Part shown: piece by piece, positions 45,303 through 56,636 of the stretch | Layout: each line of letters opens with the position of its first letter | Numbering within the stretch: position 1 is the stretch's first letter | Made by a program: the position numbers and the translations under genes | Notes under the pieces: model-generated | What the model was told of the DNA's origin: nothing | The model's database searches: none | What the model saw: the letters and a program-made list of their open reading frames with translations, nothing else | Assembly (NCBI GenBank): GCA_019096065.1 | Contig: JAGUCH010000006.1 | Location: 5,538,001 to 5,602,000, forward strand | DNA: 64,000 nt | Reading direction: 5' to 3' | DNA from: Paracyclopina nana | Lineage: Eukaryota; Arthropoda; Copepoda; Cyclopoida; Cyclopettidae

Positions 45303-48300
45303 TTAGTTTAGCTTGTTCCGGATCCAATGGCAAATTGCCTCAAACACTGAGATGAAACTTGCTCCAAGCAAGAGACCAAGGTAACTTCCAAAATCAGCCA
45401 TGACATTGCTCATGCCATAGATGTAGTACGACTCAATTGTGTCCACATGACCTGAAGCCTTGAAAAGCTTGACAATTGTCGGCTCTAAAAGGCAATGCAT
45501 GATATGGGTCAGATGGAAGAATATTGCGGATTACCTTTTTGTTTTGCAAGTTCGACCTTTAATGCATCAATATCTCGAGTCACACTTGATTCAGACATTG
45601 AATCAATCAAGTGCTTTTTGGGCTCATACACATTTAACGTGCAAGGGGCAACGCATCTGGTTTTAGCATAAATTGCAGTCTCTCCACTGTCAGCGATAGA
45701 TGAGACATGCTTAGTGAATGAGTCGTAATCTTCTTCAGTTTGACAAAGACTCAAATTTGAGTCTGGCTGATCCAACCAGGGAAACTTGCAACCAGTTAAT
45801 CCAGAGAGGTACTTTTCAATGCAATCACTCAGCTCTTTAGTTGTTGTATCATCGTTGCAAGGCTTGTGTCGTTTAGGGACATCCTTCCCCCACAAAACAA
45901 AATTCGAAATGAACCTGATTTAAGCCTGATTTACTACGTATATTAAATCGGGTTTCTTGTTACAAGAAACCTGATAAAAGCGTAACGCAACCGTTTCATA
46001 AAATTTTTCGCAAAACCTGATTTTTCAAAAATGGTTGTATCGACTAGTTTTTATTTCTATCGTTGCTATTGCGATGTGCTGATATCAAATTCACCTTAAA
46101 AATTTTTATATTACTTATCGTTGTCTGTATAATTATTATTTACTTTTGAATAAATCTGGTTTTTATCTGGTTTAAATCGATTTCAACCACATTAAATACT
46201 TATTTGTTTTTGAATTTTTTTTTTCAAATTTTTCTTTTCGGAGTTGTCTATTTATTACCTATTTATTGCCAATTATACTGATTAAATATACATTTAATAT
46301 TGTTTTTTACAAATATAATCAGTAGTTAATGTAGTTGAAACTGAATACAAATACAATCTGTAAATGCTTTTTATGTGTATTTTATCTGAATTTAATGTCA
46401 CTAATATACCATACCATTTATATTTTCATGTATTTCTTAATCCCAATTAATTCAGTTGTTATTGTGTTTAATATACACATCAATTATACTTTTGTCCCTC
46501 TTGCCTTGGAGTGCATCAGCCATCAGGCTCAGTTTGGAAATAGGTGGAAAATAAATGAGCCAGAAATTTTCTGACTCACTCCATCACTAATTCTAGCTCA
46601 TCAGACAAGAAGAACTATGTTTTCAGTAATAAAATAAAATGACTGAATTGCTACAAGTCAGCAATCTTGCTCCATAAGATATATATTTGAATAAAACTGA
46701 AGATCTCAGTTTTTCTTTGAAAATAAGAAGCATGACACTTTCTAACTCAGTTTTCATGTTGTTCTAAACAACATCTATTAATGATGATTTTTGAAATCTT
46801 AAAGCCATTAAAAGTTATTGATAAGAACAATTTAGCAAAATTATTGAATTGCAAGCAGAGCCATCTCTGAACATTTTACTAAGTTAGATTTTAGTAGTGA
46901 CTAATTAAATCAGTAGAATCTACATTTACACCTGATTTAATAAACATATTGACAGTAGCGCCAATAATGTGTAGATGGCAATTAGTGCAGAGTAGTAACT
47001 GTATTTAGAAGTGATTAAGAACATTGATTTTTTGCAATGACCCCAGGACAACAATATACATAAAATACTGACCTATTAAATCAGATAAATCTAGATGAAA
47101 ACCTGATATAGTATACCTTAAAGATGCATTTGAAAAAGTCAATGAAAGACAATAAGTAGTGAGTAGGAATAGTAAATAGAGCTGATTTACAACTGCCAGA
47201 AATTGAAGGGACTTATGTGCCAGAATGTACATGAAATACTGACCTAGTAAATCAGAGAAATCTAGATAACAACCTGATATAGTATACAATTAATCAAAAA
47301 CAAACTAATTTTTTAAACAGATATAGTATACAGTTTTTTAAGTATATGAAATACAAAAAATACTGATTTTATTGATGCAATTTTATAAATAAAAATATTT
47401 TGACATACTGATTAAAAAAAAGGACATTGAAATCAGTATTTTATCTGTTTACTACAGATAAAAAACTAAATAAAATGTGATTCATAATTTGACAAATATC
47501 AAATAATGAACACATAAAATGAAGACCGGGATGCTTGATTAGTCATAAAATGGCAAAAAGTTATAAAAAATTAAGTATTTTGGAACAAAAAACATAACCA
47601 AAAAAGTACAAAATGTCAAATTTTAAAAATTCATAACTTTGGAAATAAAAATATTTGACGTAAATTTTTGACATTGTACACATCTACGCACACCATATTT
47701 GTAATTTATCACAAAATTTTTATAATTTATATGTATTTAATTTGCAACGGGGTTTACTACTGATTTACTACTGATTTTTTGTTTTGTGGGGTCAATATCT
47801 TTTGCTCCATAGCAATCCCAATTGTTCTATACTCTGAGCAATTTTGAATTAGCTGTAAAATAATACTTAAATATTTGTGAACTATTTTGAGCTATTTATG
47901 TTATGTACGCATTGAGATCTGCCAATGAACAAATTCCTCCTTCCGTAAGTATTTGTCATGGATTTTACTAGCAATCCGGAATTTGCCGATCCAAGAACCA
48001 TCATTGTAGAATTACTCAAATCTACTAAAATCTGAGCCTATAAGAAATGACAATTATACTATTTCTGAAAGAAATGCCAATTACAATTGTTTTTTTTATA
48101 CAGATGAAAATACGCCTATTGGGTACTTGGTTGTTGGTGTGTAATCAATACATCCATATACAAGTCTACCAAGGTATGCTGTTAAAGAATGAGAAATCTT
48201 TGCATTGCCCAGTAAACTATTGATTTCATCTTGATTTAAACTTTGATTGCTAAAGATGTGATATTTGCTGCAAAAAATTCTTTATTAACATTATCATTAT

Positions 48301-48654
48301 TTCCTTTGTAATTTCTTACTGCTCTGACACATTGGAATGCAAAATGTATTTGACAAAATTATGTTGAACAAATGACTGATACATTTTAGTGATGTTTTTT
48401 TCCTTGTCACTTTTAATATTTGTACACAAAGTGACACTTGGAAAGTCAAAATAGTCCACATCATTTTGCTGCAGTGTAGTTCCAACTTTTGTAAGAAAAA
48501 ATGAAAAAATATTTACTTCGAAAAATGCTAGAAAATTTCTATCTTTACCTTCTTCTAGCTGGGTTTTTGTAATACATACCCAACAAATACTCAAAAAAAC
48601 GCTAACAGTAACCAGTCTAACACAAATTATGAAAACTTTCCATAAGTCAAACAT
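45303..48654 (-). pseudogene. DEG/ENaC (pickpocket-like) channel, copy A, split by a transposon
   Basis: Six coding exons: 48654-48549, 48485-48320, 48267-48102, 48037-47909, 47831-45535 (holding the transposon) and 45484-45303. Without the insert the frame is open for 379 residues. First membrane helix in exon 1 (FIICVRLVTVSVFLSICWVC), the post-TM1 motif FPSVTLC in exon 2, cysteine-rich ectodomain (LTGCKFPW, CVAPCTLNVY), and TM2 with the selectivity-filter motif GLLLGAS in exon 6. The family forms trimeric amiloride-sensitive cation channels; ligand unknown. The 1,904 bp transposon at 45888-47791 interrupts exon 5 after the codons for MEQKIL. It does not start GT or end AG, so it is unlikely to be removed as an intron. 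All else is intact, so the insertion is probably recent. Confidence 0.85.
45888..47791 (-). mobile_element. unclassified transposon, CCCCACAAAAC ends, copy 2, in a channel gene exon
   Basis: 1,904 bp, inverse orientation to the copy at 12945-15233 and lacking its nested insert. Ends CCCCACAAAAC / GTTTTGTGGGG. The 2-bp duplication TC is at 45886-45887 and 47792-47793. The paralogous exon at 49245-49635 shows the empty site: exon 5 without the insert and one TC is exactly 391 nt, equal to that of the paralogue. Internal tandem units with GATATAGTATAC and GACCTAGTAAATCAG are at about 46915-47290. No transposase. Confidence 0.93.
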
Positions 48655-49011
48655 GACTTTCCACTTATTGCACTATTATGGAAATATTTTGAAAAACTGG
48701 AGCAAATGACCCACAAGCCACACCAAAAGCAAATATTTAAAACTTACAAATGGACTTCAATGAAGAACATATTAAGCTTGCACATGGGGTGTTAAAAAGC
48801 TATCGTTACTGTTCAAGGAGCAAACATATTCAACTGAATTTCCATGAAATATAGAGCTTGATCAATTGTATTGACTTTTCAAAACTTAAACTCAGGTAAA
48901 TTTTGCACATGATTCAATGACACCTATAGGATAGAAATAATCCAAGATTTATCATACGATTTGAATACAGGCTATGCTCTAATACATCTAAATGACTTTT
49001 AAAATCTAGAA

Positions 49012-50467
49012 TTACTTCAGCTTGTTCTGGATCATTACACAAGTAGCTTCAAACACTGAAATGAAACTTGCACCAAGTATGAGTCCAAGGTAGCTTCCAA
49101 AGTCTGCAATGAGATTGCTTAAGCCATAAATGTAGTAAGACTGAATTGTATCCACTTGACTTTAAAGCTTGAACACCTTGATAACAGTTGGATCTGAATT
49201 GACGCATGTAGAAATAATGATAAAGGCTTTTTTGCCTAGTTTACCTTCATATTTGGCTATTTCAGCCTTCATTGCATCAACATTGTGAGTCACACTTAGA
49301 AGTGACATTGTGTCAATCAATTGCTTTTTGGGCTCATACACATTTAATGTGCAAGGGGCAACACATTTGGATTTAGCATAAATTGCAGTCTCTCCACTAT
49401 CCATAAACAAAGAGACATGCTTTATGAATGAGTCATAATCTTCTTCAGTTTGACAAAGACTCAAATTGGAGTCTGGCTGATCCAACCAGGGAAACTTGCA
49501 ACCTGTTAATCCAGAGAGGTACTTTCCAATGCAATCACTCACATCTTTTGGTGTGACTTCATCGTTGCAAGGTTTGTGACTTCTAGGGATATCCTTTTTT
49601 ATAGTTTGCTCCATCGATAGCACAACTGTTCTGTACTCTGAATTTGTTTGATGTGGCTGTACAAGGTTGTCATCAAAGTTAGGACATTATTCTTAATTCT
49701 GCACTGGAAAATGATATACATACATAAGGCGATCTGCCCGTGAGCATATTCCTCCTTCCAAAAGTGTTTATCATAGATTGGAGCAATAATCCTGAATTAG
49801 CCAACCCAAGAAAAAATATTGAAGAATCACTTGTGTCCAAAAGAATATTTGCCTTAAAAAATTGCAATTCCGGATGAAGATTATAGGTCATTTATGTAAT
49901 TTTCTTAACACATACCGAGGAAAATAGTCCGACTGGGCTTTTCCTTGTTGGCTTATAGTGAATACATCCATAGAAATAGCGTATAGTTGCAGTCAAAGAG
50001 TAAGAAATTTTTGAAAATTGCAATAAACTTGAGCCTTCTTCTTGACTAAATCTTTCATTGGTGAAAACGTGGAATGTGCTGTATAATCAAAATGATCATA
50101 ATTTGATGGTTTATATAATGTTCCTGATTGCTTAATTCTCAAATCCATAAGAATGCAAAATGTATTTGACAAAATTACGTTTGATAAATGACTCATAGAT
50201 TTGACTGATATTTTTTCCCATTTCTTTTTTTAAATCTGAGCATAAGGTGACACTTGGAAATTCGTAGTAGTCAACATCATTTTGCTCAGTGGTAGTTCCA
50301 ACTTTGAGGAGAAATCAAGAGAATTGCAGGCTGGTTCTTATTCCTGTTACATTTTAATTACCTTCTTCAAGCAGGCTTTTCTCAATGCAAATCAAGCAAA
50401 TGCTCACGAAAATAACAATTGCTAAAAGTCTGACTGAAAATATGAAGAATTTCCAACAACCAAACAT
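49012..50467 (-). pseudogene. DEG/ENaC (pickpocket-like) channel, copy B, two disabling changes
   Basis: Tandem paralogue of copy A with the same six exons: 50467-50362, 50301-50136, 50078-49916, 49852-49724, 49635-49245 and 49193-49012 (lengths 106, 166, 163, 129, 391, 182). TM1 (FIFSVRLLAIVIFVSICLIC), FPSVTLC, LTGCKFPW, CVAPCTLNVY and TM2 GLILGAS are all recognisable. Two lesions: the donor after exon 2 is TTAAG where copy A has GTAAG, giving an in-frame TAA at 50132-50134; and a TAA at 49162-49164 in exon 6 where copy A has TCA (Ser), which removes TM2. A product without TM2 could not form the channel pore. Copy A starts 357 bp downstream on the same strand. Confidence 0.87.
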
Positions 50468-50664
50468 GACTGAGCATATTGCACAACTAACATTCAAATG
50501 GGGTGCTTGCCCTAGCTTAATGTTCCACAAGCTTTAACCAATCGACCATGGAATAATATCCATGAATAATAGAGTTTGATCAGTCCAAAAATTCCGGGTA
50601 ATTTTCACACACAACTCAAATAAACTTTTAGCATGAAAAAATTAGTATGAATACTGTTGTGTAT

Positions 50665-53645
50665 TTAGCAAAAGTTCCAAGATTCATCAAGTCTGCAAGA
50701 TTTGGGACAGGGTTTGATTCCTGTTTTGCCTGGGTCACCCTTGATGGGTCCCCACCCAACGTAAAGCTTGTCAGTCCGTCTGGTCGGGAATGGTTGAGTA
50801 GCATGGTACGTGTTGAACTTTCCAAAGGTGCATGAGTACGAGTCGTGTTGTAGGCTGCTTTTGGCTGCTTCAGGCCAAATCAGCCTTCGTAAAAGAGCTT
50901 GATCAAAGTCCCAATAATGCCTTGGTGAAGCAATGAAAATGAGCCCACCTAAATTTCGCAATTTTTCGCGGTCGGCTGTGGTTTTCGCGCCCCATAACCC
51001 AGCTAGCATGTAGCCTGAAAAATTAAAAATCTATTTAGCTATATTGATCACTCAAGGTCGATTCCAAATTGAAGCCAAGATAAGCAAGGCACCAAAAAAT
51101 TAAGGCTGACATTTGGATGAAACTTGCAATTCCTTAAATAGCAGCCAAAGTACCTTGCTTAGCTTAGCTTTGCTTTACTTGACTTCAGTGTTTGAAATTA
51201 GGCTTAATTAAGGATATTCCAATTTCATTACCATTATGTGAGGGGTGATCTCTCATTATGTGGAAAGTTCTGTTGGTTTTCACCCATTCTTCCACTGCTG
51301 CAACCTGAAATTACTCTTTTAAATGACTTGAATGATGTAGCTTTAATTTAACTCACTTCACGAGGTAAAATGGCAGAATCGAGATCTCTGGATAAAAACA
51401 TATCCACTGAGGTATCCATCATTGCTGCAAATCTCCAAGTTCGGCCTAGAATGAGTTACAAAAAAGTGAAATTGCTTCTTCTTCGGATGCAATTAATAAT
51501 CAGGAAAATAACCACAGAATGAAGGAAGGCTTTATTTTTTAAAGGGCAATTAAAAATCATACACTGTGGCATTTTAAGAAAACTATACATCTAAGCCATT
51601 TTTTGCTATAATAATTTAGCAAGTGATCAGATGGTTAATTTTAGATTTGTTCTGATCCAAGATAAATTTCAAAACAAACATCTGCACTTGTTCAAGTGAA
51701 AAGAGAGATCTTTATTAGACCAGATAGTATAGTAGTGCTATGACAAGCTGAACTTTGCAAGCAATGCATTTTTGCAATGTGATGAACTCCCATAAAAGAA
51801 TGCATTGTTATGAAGTGAAATGACTGTTTTAAAACGCATTCGTGGTTCATTTTTGTCCTTCTTCACTTACGAAATGCTGTTGAAATTCAAGCCAAAAAAG
51901 CATAGCAGACCACCTGCAAAACACACTTTAAAAACTTTTTACATTGGAGCAATTAGCTTAAGGTGCTATAATATGAAGGAATGCTTCTCAACCTTGTTTT
52001 TGCACCATTTCAAAGCTGATGCATGGTTTACCTGGGCAATAAAAATAGAGCTATAAATGTCTGCAAAAGCGTTTTTCGGGCGTGGGCCACGCTTTCTGCA
52101 TTTTCTTACTTCTCTATTATTTTGAGCTCAAATTGAATAGTGATTTAGAAGACTGGATAATTGGAGCAAGGTATGAAAAAACTTTTTAAAGCTCGAGGCT
52201 TGCAGCTAAATTCCAATTATGCACTATGTGACTTTGGTATGCTAAGGAATGAGGCCTAAATTAGGCAACCCAAAAAGGCAAAGAGACTTTAACGCCCTCA
52301 ATTGAGGTTTTGGGCATGAACCAATCAAACTGCATGCAAATCAGTATTGAAAAGCAAAGTTGAGCCATCATGCAAAAAATGTAAGAAATAATGCAATTCA
52401 TCAATGTGAAATTATCAAAAAAGTAATTGCAGAGCTTCCAGAAGTCGAGGGGGGTATTTAAATGTTAAAGGGCTGAAAATGGCAATTTTGGGCCAACTTG
52501 ATGGATACAAAGGCGGGGAGTGAATTGACAAGCTCATTTCTCAGCTTGAAAAAAGGAGATATTTTTCTTATCTTCTTTCCCTTCAAAAGTTACGAGCAGT
52601 GAACCAAAAAATTACTTCCACACGATATTTATGTTATTCTATTAGAAATAACTTTTTACGACCCGATAAAATCTCAGTCAATCTGGAGTCTTTTCAGGCT
52701 TAAAATCAAGCTTCAAACAACTGAAAAATCATAGTGCAAAAGTTCAAGGGAATGAGCAAAAAAGGTCTGTTTTCATGGGTCAATTATCATTGCTAAATGA
52801 GTCATTTAACTACTGAAGCAAGGTTAAAAAAGTAGCTGAATTTTTTTTCATTTTGCCTGCAGCTACAAATCAAAACGTGAGCCAAAATCTAAGAGATAAA
52901 AGTGCTTTAGCCATAAAATTGACCTCCCACTACTAAAAAGTGAAACTGGGCACCCAAAAACATGAATGCTAGCAACTTTTAAAGCACCTCAGTGAAAAGA
53001 AGCTTGACATTTGTAAAAAATGACCACATCTTTTATGCCCAGGCCAGGACCCAGGAAAATGGCCAGTTTTATGTGTCTTTGCTTTGCTGGGCTTTTTTTG
53101 CCCTGCATTTTCCAGCATTTTTCCCTACCTATTGGTTGCAGCCCTCTGAGGTCACCAATGGAGGGAAGATCTTGAACATCACACAAATCCAAGTGAGGAT
53201 GGTTGCACCAATTTTGGCAGAGCTTTTCCTCAGCATAGGAATCACCCTGCTCCAAATGGTAGTAGACCCTCATGACCCAGCCAGGATAAGATGCCTGAAT
53301 TTCTCTGGCCCTCTCAGCAATTTGGTCCAAATAATGAGTGGCCACTCTCTGATCTTGGCCAGAAGATGAAGAAGAGTTGCCGAAAAAGCTGTAAGACACC
53401 ACTTTTTGCCTGGTGCCTCTCATTGAGCTGTAGACATCACAAATGGAGGAGGATTCCAGGCTAGGCTGCATTTTTGGCACTTTTCGCACACATTGGCACT
53501 TGGGCAGGGATGATTTGACGAGGAGTGCTCCAGCTTCATTTGGCACCACTGACAAATTGATGATCAAAATGCCAAGCAGCATGAGTGCCACCAGTAGAAG
53601 GCATTTTTGAGCCACACTGGCAGGAAATCCCTCCTTTTGAGCCAT
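50665..53645 (-). CDS. type II membrane protein with DxD-like motif, putative glycosyltransferase-like
   Basis: Four coding exons: 53645-53156, 51445-51357, 51304-51232 and 51014-50665, 333 residues, phases consistent; intron 1 is 1.7 kb, large for this region. A short cytoplasmic start (MAQKEGFPA) is followed by a membrane anchor (CLLLVALMLLGILIINLSVV), then a lumenal region with VVSYSFFG, YPGWVMRVYYH, LCDVQDLP, WRFAAMMD, MFLSRDLDS, EEW, HIMRDHPSHN, MLAGLWGA, WDFDQALLRRLIWP, QHDSYSC, FPTRR and a C-terminal cysteine. I recognise this motif order from uncharacterised arthropod proteins. The SRDLDS stretch resembles the DxD of GT-A glycosyltransferases, which together with the type II topology suggests a Golgi enzyme; the activity is inference. 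The 5' UTR has an intron (53725-53785) and a 21-codon upstream frame ending just before the start. It lies between the two channel pairs. Confidence 0.82.
51820..52560. other. intron 1 of the DxD-like gene (51446-53155)
   Basis: No nested gene or element recognised inside this 1.7 kb intron. The plus frame at 51820-52056 has no family resemblance. Confidence 0.5.
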
Positions 53646-53921
53646 CTTGGCTAATTTCACATTTTCCCTGAAATTTCACTTCTAGGGCCTGGCATGCCAA
53701 TTTCCCATAATTTTCCACTCATTCCTGCATTGAAATAATGAAAAAAATCAAAATTTCAAATGTACTACTTTTATTAAGGACTTACCTGCAATCCTGAAAA
53801 TGCTGGTATTTTAGTTTATTTTTTGGGGAAAAAGTGCCTTTTGTCTGCCTTTAATTTTGAGTGTTTTTGCGTGGATGAAGTTTGAACGCAGACTGAGACT
53901 GAGACATTGCTGACGTTCTTT

Positions 53922-53950
53922 CAGCTGCTGCTGCTGCAGCAGCAGCGCGG
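53922..53950. repeat. palindromic CTG/CAG run
   Basis: GCTGCTGCTGCAGCAGCAGC forms a perfect hairpin-capable palindrome just upstream of the DxD-like gene's 5' UTR exon. Confidence 0.8.
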
Positions 53951-54066
53951 ATTCATGCTTTACTGAGCGGAGCTTCCACAACTTTTAAGAGACTTGAGAT
54001 AATTTTGCAAGATAAGTGAAAGATCTTGGACTGTGCACAGCACACCACATATGGTTTCATCACTTA

Positions 54067-54288
54067 GGCCCTGTTCACCTGCATTATTATCAGCAAAATA
54101 ACGTGCGATATTATGATTAAATTTGCAAATATCTTGTATTTGTAAAATCATTTTTCAGATTTTGACTTCGGAATCGGTCTATTGGTACCAAAAGCCATCC
54201 TACACCAATATAAAAATTCTCAGCTTCTCAGTATTTCTCTTCAATATTTTGCCAAAATAACGGCAATAATAAGCAGGTGAACAGGCCC
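54067..54288 (+). repeat. foldback element, GGCCCTGTTCAC family, intact
   Basis: 222 bp, GGCCCTGTTCACCTG to CAGGTGAACAGGCCC (one base different), flanked by the 3-bp duplication TTA (54064-54066, 54289-54291), as in PIF/Harbinger-derived MITEs. A truncated relative lies at 40093-40258. Confidence 0.9.
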
Positions 54289-54299
54289 TTAAAAATTAT

Positions 54300-55230
54300 C
54301 AATTGCCATCCCCATTTATACCAAGGTTATACCATTTATGACTCCTAAGGTAAAAAATGCTATAAAGCCATAAAAAGAGGTCAGAAGTGAACTATGGTAT
54401 ACAATAACCTGAAAAAAAGAATAAAATTCTTTTTGATGTCAGCTGTTGTTTAAATCAATGGAGAAAAGGAAAACTATCATTTATCATTGGTGTTTTCCAT
54501 TGTTAATTACTCCGAAAAGTCAATTTATGATGTTTTTACTGATATATCATAACTTTTTCGCGGTAATTTTTTCGTCCAAGTTTTCCTCCTTTGTGAAATG
54601 GAATTCAAGGAAAAATCTTCATCAAAGGACATTGACGTAAAAAAACGCATTGTTATGGCACTCATGTGAAAAATGACTTATGAACACTTCAAACACAGCA
54701 TAATTTGTGAGAACAAAAAAAGGGGGAATTTTCACGTATGGCATGATTAAGCCAAATAAAAATGAACAATATACATAAGTCTGGTTTTTCCCATGCAAAT
54801 GATTTCAACTGCAAATGTGATAATAAAAAAGTGAGCTTCAGTATGCATTTTTGATAATTGCTTCTGCACTCGACTTTGCACTGATTTCCTAGTGCAAAAA
54901 TCATGGGTCAGAAATGAAGCCATTTTTCCGCGAAAAAAAAAAAGATTGGGTCAAAGTACGTCTCATTTTCAGCGAATGCAAACTCGTTGCATGATTCAAA
55001 TTGCAAATGCGTTCAACTTTCCTCTAGACTTTTTTCTACAGAAGCTAGAATGATTCATCATTCTTTGATGAATGCAAAGGGAGTAATTTTGGCGTTTTTA
55101 TTTGCTACTACAGCCTTGCATTCCTTCAAGATTGGGCTGCTAACGTGTTTATTAAAGGGTAATTTGTCACATTTCTTTATAAATAAGCCCAAATAAGCAG
55201 AGGGAACCTAATTACTCAAATTAAAAAAAT
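54300..55230. other. intergenic, no gene seen
   Basis: AT-rich, no supportable gene or repeat. Confidence 0.4.
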
Positions 55231-55231
55231 A

Positions 55232-56045
55232 CCACAGTGGCTCAAAATGCCTTCTTGACGCGCACGGGAAAAAACTCGCGAAATCGTTGGAGTAAATTTT
55301 CATAGGGACGAAATAGGTCGACTGGATAATATAAGAGAGTGGAAGGTTTGCATCGCATGCTACTGAGCCGATTGCAAAGGGCAAAACGCAATTTTATTGT
55401 AGGAATATTCACTCAACCCTGATTAATTGTTTTGTTTTCTTTTGGAAAAATGAAATGGATCAAATTTTTAAGTCAAATGAAGCCTACTTATTTGCTGAAA
55501 AAAAGTTAAAAAACTATGCATTTATTCACTACAGTATCTCAGATGGAGAAAATGAAATTTATAAATCATGGAAAAATAGAACTGAAAAGTAGCTATCAAC
55601 TGAGAATTGTCATAGTCAAGTTGCTTTACAAGCCCTATTAAAGTGTGAGCGCTAGACTTTGCCCTTTGCAACATTTCGAGCGACCGCCAAGCTCTCAGTT
55701 AATGAAACCTTCCACTCTCTAATGTCGAAAGCTAAAAGCAGACATTCAGAGCTCACACGCCCGCAAATTTCCGCAGCCAATTTTGATGAATAATCATTAA
55801 ATGTGGTCTGATTGACCTCCTCTCAGTTACCATAGATAAATTACATTCGATTCCAAACAAAAGTTATGGATGCCCAAAAAATGGGCGAAAATAGCTTTTC
55901 TACCATTTTCCTTGCTGAACACTTTTTCAGGCAAAGTTTGATGTTGTAGTGAAATTTGAATCTGTATCTGTCAATTAAAACCAGTTTTGACTCTTTCAAT
56001 TGCCCAGAAGTCAACCAAATCAGATGAATTTGTGACCCACTGTGG
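55232..56045 (+). repeat. dispersed repeat with CCACAGTGG ends and nested foldback
   Basis: Short inverted ends CCACAGTGG and GACCCACTGTGG, with the subterminal block GACGCGCACGGGAAAAAAC / CTCGCGAAATC shared with 29545, 30602 and 37178. A foldback (55334-55720) with AGAGAGTGGAAGGTTT ends is inserted in it; without that the element is about 427 bp. Confidence 0.65.
55334..55720 (+). repeat. foldback element, AGAGAGTGGAAGG ends (nested)
   Basis: 387 bp, AGAGAGTGGAAGGTTT at the left and AAACCTTCCACTCTCT at the right, with further inverted sequence (TTGCAAAGGGCAAA / TTTGCCCTTTGCAA) inside. Confidence 0.85.
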
Positions 56046-56500
56046 ATAGCTATTTATCTGGAGTGACTTGAAATGGAGTTATCCCTATTTTTTCAAGAGT
56101 TTTGAGCCTTTTTTATAACCAGCCATAACAATAAAAAGAGCAGTGTGATTTTTATGCCTTTGCTGCGGTCAACAATTATTGAATTGCTTGGAAGCTGCCT
56201 GCAGGCATTTTCATTTTACGAGAAGGATCACGAAGCCTTGAATTTCCTCAATGACTTCTAATTGAGCCAAAAAAAGGAGTAAAAGCCAAAATGGTCAATT
56301 TTGCTCCGCATAAAAGCTGCCAAACTGTGTAACATTTAGCATAAATGACATGCATTATACTTGCTTCCCAATAGGAAACCTCTGTATGAAAAGGCATTGC
56401 ATTTTTTTGTAAAGTACTTGCAAAGACACAAAATTATGCAAAGTTATGCATCAACAAGTTTTGCATGAATAAAGATGGAAGTGATGTTCACATCAGATGT
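56046..56500. other. intergenic, no gene seen
   Basis: No gene or repeat supported between the dispersed repeat and the 3' end of channel copy C. Confidence 0.4.
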
Positions 56501-56504
56501 TATC

Positions 56505-56510
56505 TTTATT
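56505..56510 (-). terminator. polyadenylation signal of DEG/ENaC copy C
   Basis: AATAAA on the minus strand about 130 nt beyond the stop codon of copy C; the nearest such hexamer in that 3' region. Confidence 0.45.
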
Positions 56511-56636
56511 GCATTGAGGGAGAAAGTAGCAAATCTTTAGGCTTGATGTAGCAAAAGATCATTATTGCTTTTTGCTCATATTTGGTTTGACAAATGATTT
56601 TATGTCAAAAATCTTCTTGATGGGTGAACCTAGAGG

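Noticed and set aside
45888-47791. The insert in channel copy A being a large intron
   Set aside because: Its ends are complementary CCCCACAAAAC / GTTTTGTGGGG without GT..AG borders, there is a 2-bp duplication, and a second copy exists at 12.9 kb outside any gene.
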